Assembly: GCA_029931535.1 (NCBI GenBank)
Contig: JAQPZY010001498.1
Span: forward strand, 3,198,501 to 3,262,500
Reading direction: 5' to 3'
Length of the DNA: 64,000 nt
Source of the DNA: Margaritifera margaritifera
Taxonomy: Eukaryota > Mollusca > Bivalvia > Unionida > Margaritiferidae
Below the pieces are notes generated by a model, which did no database searches, was not told the DNA's origin, and saw only the letters and a program-made list of their open reading frames with translations. Made by a program: the position numbers and the translations under genes. Shown here piece by piece: positions 24,604-35,215 of the stretch. How positions within the stretch are numbered: the stretch's first letter is position 1; each line of letters begins with the position of its first letter.

Positions 24604-25068
24604 GAAAACAGTTTAGACCTAAAGGAAAACAGTACAGACCTAAAGGAAAGCAGTATAGACCTAAAGGAAAACAGTACAGACCTAAAGGAAAGCAGTATAG
24701 ACCTAAAGGATAACAGTACAGACCTAAAGGAAAGCAGTATAGACCTAAAGGAAAACAGTATAGACCTAAAGGAAAACAGTACAGACCTAAAGGAAAGCAG
24801 TATAGACCTAAAGGAAAACAGTACAGACCTAAAGGAAAGCAGTATAGACCTATAGGAAAACTGTATAGACCTAAAGGAAAACAGTACAGACCTAAAGGAA
24901 AGCAGTATAGACCTAAAGGAAAACAGTACAGACCTAAAGGAAAACACTAAAGGAAAACAGTATAGACCTTAAAGAAAACAGTATAGACCTAAAAGAAAGC
25001 AGTACAGACCTAAAGGAAAGCAGTATAGACCTAAAGGAAAACAGTACAGACACAAAGGAAAGCAGTAT
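24604..25068. repeat. 21-bp minisatellite
   Basis: About 22 copies of acctaaaggaaa(a/g)cagta(t/c)ag. Because 21 is a multiple of three, the minus strand stays open for 117 codons (24594-24947) as a repeating F-S-F-R-S-I/V-L heptad. I treat that frame as a by-product of the array, not a gene. Confidence 0.95.
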
Positions 25069-25551
25069 TTACATCTTTTAGTCACAGCGAAAATATGAAT
25101 CTGGATTACAAAACAATACATTTTACAACAATAAACTATGAATCTCATTCTAAATTACGCCATTCTATGACTGAAAAAAATTGCAAACAAATCTGAATGA
25201 AAAATCTGAAAAATGTTTCATAAGTTTCATTAGATTTACAGATATTCAGTTCCATTCATACATTTTTTTACATCAAGGTATTTCGAGGAGATACTTCATT
25301 CGGCTGAAATAAAAACTCGGTAATTTTTATCCTAAAAGCAATCATTAAGTTTTGGACCTAAATGTGCACATGAAAGCGAATCATATTCTGATGTCTTACT
25401 CGAAAACTATTTTCTTTTAAGCATGTTATAGGCATTATGAAACAAAACTGGTCTTTCTACTCATCGAATATGGAAGAAAATGGCCACAATTATATATGAA
25501 GCATTTAAAATTAGAAACAATGATTTTCATTTCTGACAAATTTGTCTAAAC

Positions 25552-25654
25552 CAGGGGTGTCAAACATACGGCCCGCCAGACTCATTTATTATTATTATTT
25601 ATTATTATTTATATCAAATCTTGCCCGCCATAGCAAATGAGTTTGACACCCCTG
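25552..25654. mobile_element. Very short hAT MITE (103 bp)
   Basis: Terminal inverted repeats CAGGGGTGTCAAAC are perfect over 14 bp. A GGCCCGCCA block follows on the left and a diverged counterpart lies on the right. It is flanked by a perfect 8-bp duplication gtctaaac (25544-25551 and 25655-25662). The inside is little more than an (ATT)n stretch. The CAGGGGTGTCAAAC end is typical of a widespread animal hAT MITE type. Confidence 0.93.
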
Positions 25655-25662
25655 GTCTAAAC

Positions 25663-27542
25663 GGTGTTTCGAATTATGGCTATACCATTACAATTGCCAC
25701 CTTTTAAGCAATTATTATATCTTTCGATTGTTACTTACATTCGTGTAAATATGTATATGCATATATCCGACATCATGTCTGTTGAGTGATAACATTGTGC
25801 TTTGATTTAATGCATTTTTTTTTTTTTTTTTTTGATTTACCTGTTTGTTTCAATGCTTTATTTTTGTAGTGACAATAAACATGTACACGCTCACATAATA
25901 AAGAACTGAACTCTGTGAAAGACACAATGAACAGAGTGCATTATGTCACAAAGTACCCATAATGTAGCAGGATTCAAAATCAAGCTAGTACTTGGATGCA
26001 ATTTTCTGACCCACCAAACATCCACTCCACCCCTGTGGTATTGCCTTTGTTTAATTAACTGAGTCACGATATCGAATGCATCAAGCTAGTCATTTCATTT
26101 TCTCGTCATTTATGGCATATAAAAGGCACGTGTAAGACGTTTTAAAAAAATCAAAGGAAATTCAGCTTCCAGAATCTTTGAAAACAAATAGTCCAAAGGA
26201 ACATTTCAGGACTAATATGAGCAGAGCTGAGTATGGTGGGAAAAAAGGCACCAAATGAACTTGTATCAAGTTTCTCAGGAAATGAATTGGAATGATGACA
26301 ATCTCTCTATTTCCCAAAATGATGCATAAATTACATACTTATTTTCTGATCCAGTCTTTATAACAGTTTGGGGAAAACTAATTGCAAAATGTGACATGCA
26401 ATAAATTGACATTTACTGAAAAAAGCATTAACATTTAGTTTAGCGCAATATCGTTTTCTTAGCACTTGCTAAGAACGCACATGTGACTCAGTATGAAAAA
26501 GCTATTTAAATGTCAAGCGATAGCATTGATACAAGAGACAGCAAGCAACGCTAATTGCTACTTTCAAACGTTTTCTGGAACGTTTATATCGAGTGAAAAG
26601 GTTGCCCTTGAGACGAACCTGATAGTTCAAAGTCTTTCTCGAGTGCTTCAACAAAGGATTTAATTGAAGTTTCTGATCGTTTTCTTACATAATCAATCAC
26701 CAAGGCAGCCGATTATTCCCAAATTAAAGGAAAAATAAAATTGTTTTCTCATTTTATCTGTCTCTACAAACTGCTGTACGCCCTCACGGGGATTTTTCGA
26801 AGTTTCTGAGCGTATAAGTATTAAAAAAAATTAAGAACGTTTGTATTTGAGGTGAAAAAAGGCGACTGATTAGTAAGTTTAAAAATTGGATACGACAGAA
26901 GCAGGTTAAAAACAACGTAGAGCATCAATATTAGGATTTTTGTGTTGAAAGCTGCTAATTGTCAATCTAAACTAATCCAGGTCAGTCAGTAGCACACGCA
27001 GTTTCAGGTAGAGAATCACAATATTCTATTGTTGCAGGGAAACAGAGCATTTATAGTCATCTTTAAAGGTATTATTTACCTGTTCTGTCACAGAATGACA
27101 ATAACGTGAATTTCGGTAGAAGACTGTATATGGTGTGGAAGGGGTACAGCAAGTAATTCATGTTCTATTTTTTAGAAGAGACACAGGCGGGCATCTGACC
27201 TTTGTTCCAAACACCTCTATCATAATACATTAGGTATGGCCAAAACACTAGAACTTAAAAAATAATTACCGAGGGTCCAACGCGCAGCATGACGCTGAAC
27301 CATTTCACTTTTGTTAATATTTTCTTTTGTATGTGGATCCTAGATGAAGCTGGCATACTGTAAATGGGGACAAAACAAAGCTTTATCGGCTATTTCTATC
27401 ATTTTACTGATGTTTGTCTTTGTATTTCTTTAGATAAAACCAATGAATTTGTTCGTTTTATTGAAAATTTGATCTATATGGGGGGTGGGGGGGTGCAAGA
27501 TTGCTGATATGATCACGTCTATCGAATTGACACATTAAATGA
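25663..27542. other. No gene recognised
   Basis: AT-rich, poly-T near 25815-25833. A TATAAAAG followed by CACGTG occurs at 26118-26131, but with no coding sequence downstream. No element termini found. Confidence 0.45.
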
Positions 27543-28700
27543 CTATAGTAACTGTTCAGGGAGGATGCAAGGAGTCTTTATAGGTGTTCTAGAGCGAGTA
27601 AAATGCAAGAGTTCACATTTAGAGGGACTAAAGTGCATATCCCATTTTTGCTCCCAAACTTGGAGTCGGTCGGAGTCTTTCTGTTGCATCGTGCCATCTT
27701 CTCTTTGGTGTAACGAGGCTGTATCGTCGGCAAAAAGTCTGACCTGTGATATTATTGTCTCAGGTAGGTCATTTATATACACAAGGAACAGGATGGGACT
27801 GAACACTTACCCTTATGGAATGCCTGACTTCACTGCCACATAATCTGATTCCTCACCATCAATGGGCACCTTCCGGCTCCTGCCATTCAGATAGGCGATG
27901 ACCCAAAGAAGAGTATTGCCCCTGACATCAGATTGATGACGTTTGAAAATTACCTTTTCGTGTCTCACTTTGTCAAAGGTCTTACTAAGTTGTAACAAAG
28001 TTAGATCGGTTCGTTTGCCCATACATGCATTTTTAGCTAAATCTTCTATTAGCATCGGGGGCGGATCGAAAGGAGTGGGTGGGGGTGGCACCCCTCACCC
28101 CCCAAGCGAAAATTATCGCGAAAGAAATGGAACCTTTCCAGGAGTAAGTTTTCTGTGCAGTTAGATAGTTAAAAGTATGCCCTGGAAACACTTAAAATGC
28201 AGGAACTTCCAGGGGCTGCGCCAGCCCCATCCCCGGGTTCCCACCATGGGTTCCATCCCTCAGACCTCTTGCCTACTTGTTTACGCCCCCCCCCCCCCCC
28301 GATCCAATTATATTTCTGGATCCATGTTGTGGATCACAGAGAAAGTTATGATGTCTAGATGCCTTACAAAAATTGGATGTAATATGTGCTCAAGTACCTT
28401 GCATAGAATGCAAGTCAGGCATATTGGCCGGTAATTTTCTGCTAGTGGTTTATCTCCTTCTTGAAACGAGGGGCAACATTTACTGACGGCCGTTTAGTAA
28501 GAAACTTGACTACTCCCAAGGAACACCGAAATATTATCTGTAGAATTCGTGAAATTTCGTTTGCGAGCTCTTTCAGTACCAGAGGCTTTATCTTGTCTGG
28601 TCTTACAGATTTGTTTGGATTTAGGTTTTTGAGCAGTTTTTCTATGCTGGGGATAGAGAGCTGTATATCAGACATAACAAGTATTCTGTTCACATATTGA
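27543..28700 (-). pseudogene. LINE reverse transcriptase remnant (CR1/Jockey-like group)
   Basis: Three minus-strand pieces are collinear with a non-LTR reverse transcriptase. The first (28693-28442) reads SIPSIEKLLKNLNPNKSVRPDKI. Next comes AENYRPICLTCILCKVLEHI (about 28440-28380). After an inserted block comes LLQLSKTFDKVRHEKVI (about 28000-27950) and then SGIP, with stop codons where family members have GIPQGS. Then come SPILFLVYINDLPE and the catalytic box FADD (about 27735). The ends are missing: no endonuclease domain or 3' tail is recognisable. The element is dead, from in-frame stops and the insertion. The exact clade within the CR1/Jockey-like group is uncertain. Confidence 0.8.
28054..28300. 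mobile_element. Short GC-rich insertion inside the LINE remnant
   Basis: This block interrupts the LINE coding sequence. It starts about gggggcggatcg and ends in a poly-C run before gatcca. It contains ggggctgcgccagcccc, a GC hairpin. The ends look like imperfect inverted repeats (G-run/GGATC against GATCC/C-run). It is probably a MITE, superfamily unknown. Boundaries are approximate. Confidence 0.5.
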
Positions 28701-28954
28701 GGGGGTATAGTAAAAGGATCGATGATTGAACAATCAATTAGTTTTCTGCACTCATTGCAGATTGCAGACAGTCTAAATGGTCATTTTAGGCGTGAAAAAC
28801 GACTGAAAATGATTATAAAGTATAATTGCTTTTACAGTTGTTTGTGAAAATATTTAACATCTTGTTTTGAGCGGAGCAACAACACAGTGGTATAATTTGG
28901 AATTATTAAGAAAGAAAACGAGTTTATTTTAGCTTACGGATAATGATTTGGTAG

Positions 28955-30430
28955 GCTAATGCTTTGTGGAGTCATTGAGACCCAATATACTGTTACTATA
29001 GTTTGAGTATGATAGTTTTTCATCTTTATGGAGTCATCAAGACCTAATATACTATTAATATAGTTTGAGTATGATAGTTGTTTAAACTTTATGGAGTCAT
29101 CAAGACCCAATATACTGTTAATATAGTTTGAGTATGATAGTTCCTTCAACTTTATGGAGTCATAAAGACCCAATATATATACTGTTGATATAGTTTGAAT
29201 ATTCTAGTTTTTTCATCTTTATAGAGTCATCATGGAGTCATCAAGACTCAATAGACTGTTGATACAGATTGAGTATGATAGCTTTTTCATCTTTATGGAG
29301 TCATCAAGACGAATTAAAGTGTTGATATAGTTGAATATGATAGTTTTAACATCTTTATGGAGTCATCAAGACCCAATATACTGTTGATATAGTTTGATTA
29401 CGTTAATTTTATAATCTTTATGGAGTCATCAAAACTGAATAGACTGTTGATATACTTTAAGTAAGATAGTGTGTGCATCTTTATGGAGTCATCAAGACTC
29501 TATTAAGTGTTGATATTGTTTGAGCATTATAGTTTTTTCATCTTTATGGAGTCATCAAGACTCAATAGACTGTTGATATAGTTTGACCATTATAGTTTTT
29601 TCATCTTTATGGAGTCATCAAGACTCAATAGACTGTTGATATAGTTTGAGCATTATAGTTTTTTCATCTTTATGGAGTCATCAAGACTCAATAGACTGTT
29701 GATATAGTTTGACCATTATAGTTTTTTCATCTTTATGGAGTCATCAAGACTCAATAGACTGTTGATATAGTTTGACCATTATAGTTTTTTCATCTTTATG
29801 GAGTCATCAAGACTCAATAGACTGTTGATATAGTTTGAGCATTATAGTTTTTTCATCTTTATGGAGTCATCAAGACTCAATAGACTGTTGATATAGTTTG
29901 ACCATTATAGTTTTTTCATCTTTATGGAGTCATCAAGACTCAATAGACTGTTGATATAGTTTGAGCATTATAGTTTTTTCATCTTTATGGAGTCATCGAG
30001 ACCGAATAGACTGTTGATATAGTTTGAGCATTATAGTTTTTTCATCTTTATGGAGTCATCAAGACTCAGTAGACTGTTGATATAGTTTGAGCATTATAGT
30101 TTTTTCATCTTTATGGAGTCATCAAGACTCAATAGACTGTTGATATAGTTTGAGCATTATAGTTTTTTCAACTTTATGGAGTCATCAAGACTCAATAGAC
30201 TGTTGATATAGTTTAAGCATTATAGTTTTTTCATCTTTATGGAGTCATCGAGACCCAATAAACTGTTGATATAGTTTGATCATTATAGTTTTTTCATCTT
30301 TATGGAGTCATCAAGACTCAATAGACTGTTGATATAGTTTGAGCATTATAGTTTTTTCATCTTTATGGCGTCATCCAGACTCTATAGACTGTTGATATAG
30401 CTTGAGGATGATAGCTTTTTCATCTTTATG
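28955..30430. repeat. 63-bp minisatellite, main block
   Basis: About 23 copies of a 63-bp unit containing ctttatggagtcatcaagac, ctgttgatatagtttga and ttatagttttttcat. Copies on the left (28960-29500) are diverged. Those from about 29520 to 30350 are near-identical and fall into gagcatt and gaccatt variants, suggesting recent expansion in the centre. 63 = 3 x 21, so short minus-strand frames with a 21-residue period appear in the older part. They are not genes. Confidence 0.95.
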
Positions 30431-30683
30431 ATGTTTGGTTTAGTCTTGTTGGTTTAACGCCATTTTTCAGCACATGATAAGCTATGCATGGCAGCCACTA
30501 TATATTTGGTTTAGGAAGAACCCGGAATGACCCCGGGAAGAACCCACGACCCACGGTAAGCTACTGGCAAGCTTTCTCAGATAACCACGTTGGCGGAGCC
30601 GAGACTCAATCCCACGCGGACAGAGGTGAGATATGGATCTATAAAGGCGAGCGCCCTAGACCACTCGGCCACCCCGGGCCCCA
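30431..30683 (-). repeat. tRNA-derived SINE, family A, canonical copy
   Basis: On the minus strand it begins GGCCCGGGGTGGCCGAGTGG, then GGGCGCTCGCC and a degenerate box B region (GGGATTGAGTCTC). The body (AAGCTTGCCAGTAGCTTACC) matches 20657-20909. It lies inside the 63-bp minisatellite; atctttatg on its left and atcttattg on its right are probably the target duplication. Its tRNA-like head is in the normal orientation, unlike the other copy. Confidence 0.85.
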
Positions 30684-30692
30684 ATCTTATTG

Positions 30693-30773
30693 GTGTCATC
30701 TAGACTCTGTAGACTGTTGATAGTCTGAGAATGATAGTATGAACATCTTTATGGTGTCACCCAGACTCTATAG
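30693..30773. repeat. 63-bp minisatellite, segment between SINE and hAT
   Basis: Continues the array after the SINE with a variant type (tggtgtcatctagactctg, then gatagtctgagaatgatag). It ends in ctctatag (30766-30773), which is the left target duplication of the hAT element. Confidence 0.9.
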
Positions 30774-33700
30774 CAGGGGTATACTGGGTAAGCAACTCGG
30801 CACTGGACTTATCTGCCGGGACAGGCCCGGGGTTTTGCTCACACCAGTACGGTTTCTCTTCAGTGTGAATGCGTTGGTGGCTTTTTAGATGACTGTCTTG
30901 TTTAACCTAACCCACACAGAAAAATATGCAAATGTTTATCACATTTTGTGTCATGTTTTAAGGTAAATAACACTCCAGAAATTGTTATTGCTACTTCTTT
31001 TATTATCTTTCGTAGAAAATAAGCAGCACTAATTCTTACTTACTGAAAACAAATGAAAATATGTCCTAAAATAAATACAATGATGATGTCCTAAAATAAA
31101 AACATAACATTGCCTACATATGAACTAATGTATTTTACTCAGGTACTAAGGCATTTTACGTATTTTCGAACAAGCCCAATAAGATAAGCAAATGTTTATC
31201 ATCTTTCAACAGGACAGAATATAATTAAAGAAAATGAAAAAACAGTTTTTGTTTGTTTTTGTTGTTAATTTGTTGCTTTTTGATTAGCCAGCCAAAAAGG
31301 CCTGACCTGACTTTCAATGACTATAGTAGAACCTTTCTAAGGAGATCACTTTTCTCTGCAACTTTGTCAATGATCACATCAGCATCCAGAGTGAGCAGGA
31401 TGTCCCTCTCTGTTGCCATCAGCATGAAAGCCTCCAAATGATCTTGTGAGAGCTTGCTTCTGAGCTTGTTTTTAATGAACTTGAGCGTTGAAAATATACG
31501 TTCACAGGCCACCTGAGTGATAGACAGGGTAAGCAGAAATTTGTATGCTAGACCAAGGAGGTGGTAGGCATCTGTCAGCACATTGTACCGCCTAAGAATT
31601 TGGTAGCAACACTGTGGGCACTCATTGCAGGAGGAACAGTTTTTACAGCGGATTTCATCCTCCTCCTCTTCATTCTCATCGTCCACTGTTCTGGTCTCAT
31701 ACTCTTGTAATGGTGACATTTTCAGTCTTTCCCACTGTAGAGCAAAACTGCTTAATTCACATTGCAAATTCTCCGCAGTTGCATTTGTGTTGAACTTCAA
31801 CAGACACTTGCTAAGCTCTTGAAAGGCTGACTGTGGAAGTGGGGAGGATTTCACTTTGGAGAAGTTTCTAGGGTCCAAAATACCCAGGTCAGAATAGAGT
31901 GTGCCACGACTCAGAAATCTTCTGTGCATTGTCTCAATGGCTGTGTCCATGATAGGATTATGCACAGTGATCTTGAAAGTCTTCTCTGGACTTGTGACAG
32001 TCTCAACATGAGCCATCTCTCCAGGCCTGATCAGCTTCTTCTTTCTCCTCTTCTGTGGCAATGTGGCTTCCACTTCCAATTCCGTTTCTCTATCCTGCTC
32101 CTGCAATTTCTCATTTGCCCACTGGACAAATCTGTCCGCTGCTGCCTTGATGGAAACAAAGTCTCTTGACATGCTTCTCAGACATTCATGTGTTGTCCTT
32201 ACCATTCTGTGGGCAGACAGAATGTCCATTCCGAATGTTTGCAGATACTTGGACAGTGGTGATGTCTGTTCAAATATCCTGAGGAAGATCTGTGCTGTCA
32301 ATACCGTCTCATACTTCAACAAAGCCTCAATAAATCCACGTGCACTAATCCGAGTGGTTGTTTTCGTGGTCACCTGGTCTTGTATAGCTTTCAATGTAAG
32401 AATGACATCCACATAGAGACTACTATCTGGATGTGCAAAAGATCCAAACACTTTCCTCAAAGCAGCATCCTTGGCCCACCACCGTGTCTCTCCAATTGGA
32501 CAGAAGCGTCTGTGTCACTGGTCTTGGCTCTCACTCTCCCACACACTCATCCTTTTGTATGACTCGCGCAGAAAAACCGCAATATCATTTAGTAGTGCAA
32601 ATAGTGATCCGCTTTCAATGACTGATTGTGTTGTGTCAGCAAGGACCAGGTTAGGCACATGGGCGTAGCACCAAACATGCACTTGATTTGGGGACTCTTT
32701 TGACATGAGAGAGGAAAAGCCTTTGTAGTGGCCTTGCATATTGGATGCACCATCTGTGGCATGCCCAATGCATTTGCTTAAATCCAATTTCAGGTTGTCA
32801 GCAGCCTCTGAAAGCATGTTGACAAAATACTGACCTGTTGATTCTCTGCACTTCACAATACTGACGAGCCTCTCATGAACTGTGTCTGTGACATATCTCA
32901 GAACAACAGAACACTGGTCCTGGGAGGTGATGTCCTGGGTGGTGTCAATTTGTACAGAGAACATCCCAGCTTTTGTGATGTCTTTCACAATGCTCTCCTG
33001 AATAAGCTGCTGAATTGTGGCAATGATGGAGTTGATGGTTCTTGCAGACAGCAAGGTCACCAGGGAACCTCTGCCCCAGACTGATGCATTTTCTTTGATT
33101 TGTCAATGGATTCAGCTACATGCTCTTTTAGGCACATATCATACTTACTTAACAGGAGTATGATCTCCAAGAAATTGCCATGATCAACATTGATGTCTTC
33201 GACTTCAAGCATTATGCAGCATCATTCCTTGACCTATAACTAAGGCCTCTTTTGCCAATCACTTTCACAACATCCACCACACGCTCTAGAAGCTGACGTT
33301 TCTTCTTGATTTGCTCCCTCTGTGAAGACAACTGACTACCACTCAGTAAGCTTTTAATATCAGATTCAGAAGCATTCAAAAAGTAGGCTTCAGCACATGT
33401 TCTGTGAGCCATGCTCTTCTCATGTTCTTCTAAGCGCTGGTGAACATGTCTCCAGTCCGCCATGCCACTTATGAAGGGAGAACTGTCAGTTGACTTGCCA
33501 AATGCCATGCAGACAGTGTGTGACGTTCTTGGCAGTAGGTTAGCCATCTTCTATATGTGCCATCTTTACACCAGAAGACTTTCTGTAATACTGGGTTATT
33601 TGCATTTTGTTTAGGGTGGTACGCAAAAAACAACCTAAGGCTTTCACGATTGGGACGAATGTAATAATCGATTGGTGCCTCAGTCTCTTCCTCTCCTTCT

Positions 33701-34988
33701 TCCATCTCATGTTCTATCTCCTCATCTGTCTCATATCCTCTCTTTTCTCCACTCTCCTCTTGTCTCTCAACTGGACCCTCATGTCTGCTCTTTTCTCCTC
33801 TCTCCACTTATTGCTCCTCTCCTCTCTCATGCCCCATCTCCTCTTCTTGCTCTTTTCCTTTTTCCTCACATCTCTCCTCTCTGCTCTCCTCCACTGTGGA
33901 CACAATGGGCCCAACCTGACCATGAACATACAAAGTTGTCACAAAATTATTAGGGCAGGCATGATAGATGTACGAAACATGCATGATATGGGCAGACTAC
34001 AGTGGTACTCAATATACAACATATAAAAGCTGAACCACATAGCGTATGTATTATTATTATTATTATTATTATTTGTTTTTGTTGTTGTTTTTATATTCAC
34101 ATGAATGAAAGTGAAAAATGAATATGAGTTTAATGGGCATTTTGACAATCCTGCAGAGATTTTAAGATCATTGCATTATTTTTATTTATTCATTTATTTA
34201 TTCGTTTTTAAATAGGCTACATAGGCTTACAGTCTCTTAAAGGACATAGCCCACTAGATTTAGCACCCTAGTTCTTGCCGGTAATGATTAGTCTTTTATT
34301 GTTGACATGTGATTCTAAACGTCTTACGTCTTAACTATCTTACCGCTTCAGTCTGCTCCTCGAAAATAGCGGCGTTGCTGCTGCTGGCCACCTGAGAAGG
34401 CTGATGCCCAAACAGGGTGTCGATTTTTTTATATTTGGAGGCCTGTGCCTCTAATGCCTGCTTCCTTTTTTCTCAAATTGTTTCGGCCCCTCCTTTACTT
34501 TTTGACATTTTCTTGTCCATGGCTTTTGTTGGCCATCTCACTATTGCGCGCTACTTTTGCAGTAGTCTAGATTTTGTTAGTCTAGAAGATGTTAACGCGC
34601 ATGCGCACCAGAGACTTCCGCCTGCCGAGCCGGCTAACTTCCGGTTTAGCCCTATGCTAACTTGATAAAATAATTAAATCGTGCGGCTCTTCTAGACTTT
34701 CAAAATGTTATCGGACAGAATGGATCAAATTCTGTTAGTGAAACGAGTCATTTCGCAGGGGTTGTGACGCTCAAAACAATTTGGGAAAGAAATTCAGCCC
34801 TGCCGCTGGGACTTGCCGGGGGGCGGGATTGTGATTGGCCAGTGTCACACACACGCATCGCGGAATGACAGGCACTCAAGCGAGGGACAGACAGGGCCGG
34901 TAAAAACCGATTTTTTTTGACTGCCCACCACCGATGCGGCGGCCCACCGGGATTTGTACCGGTATGCCCGATGGCCAGTACACCACTG
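30774..34988 (-). mobile_element. Complete hAT DNA transposon (4,215 bp)
   Basis: Terminal inverted repeats are CAGGGGTATACTGG on the left and CAGTGGTGTACTGG on the reverse-complemented right (12 of 14 match). The element is flanked by a perfect 8-bp duplication ctctatag (30766-30773 and 34989-34996) created in the 63-bp minisatellite. It carries a hAT transposase on the minus strand (31321-33807), now broken. An (ATT)n run lies at 34051-34072. Because the ends and the duplication are recognisable, its boundaries are exact. Confidence 0.93.
31321..33807 (-). pseudogene. hAT transposase (ZMYM1/TTF-zinc-finger-like), frameshifted
   Basis: Minus-strand pieces follow hAT order. An acidic N-terminus is followed by a TTF-type zinc-finger segment (YHPKQNANNPVLQKVFWCKD, 33640-33580, continuing in the next frame, 33547-33212). 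A DDE core (33060-32515) has FSVQIDTTQD and GHATDGASNMQG around the first two acidic residues, and CYAHVPN, the C-x2-H motif of the family. The C-terminal part (32460-31321) ends with the dimerisation domain, including CERIFSTLKFIKNKLRSKLS. At least three or four breaks separate the pieces: frame change near 33540, stop at 33212, frame changes near 33065 and 32515. Short introns could account for some breaks, but decay is likelier. An intact protein would excise and reinsert the element. Confidence 0.88.
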
Positions 34989-35215
34989 CTCTATAGACTA
35001 TTTATATAGTCTGAAAATGATAGTTTGAACATCTTTATGGTGTCATCCAGACTCTATAGACTTTTGATGTAGTCTGAGAATGATAGTTTGAACATCTTTA
35101 CGGTGTCACCCAAACTCTATAGACTATTGATATAGTCTGAGAATGATAGTTTGAACATCTGTATGGTGTCATCCAGACTCTATAGACTTTTGATATAGTT
35201 TTTAGTATGATAGTC
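34989..35215. repeat. 63-bp minisatellite, right end
   Basis: Resumes immediately after the hAT element with about 3.5 units of the 'gtgtcatccagactctatag' variant. This is the variant type seen just left of the element, which confirms that the array was continuous before insertion. Confidence 0.92.

Noticed and set aside
26118..26131. TATAAAAG followed by a CACGTG E-box
   Set aside because: No coding sequence or exon signal follows for several kilobases. TATA-like strings are common in this AT-rich DNA.
33607..34026. 139-codon plus-strand frame rich in Leu and Ser
   Set aside because: It is antisense to the acidic N-terminus of the hAT transposase and its purine-rich upstream sequence.
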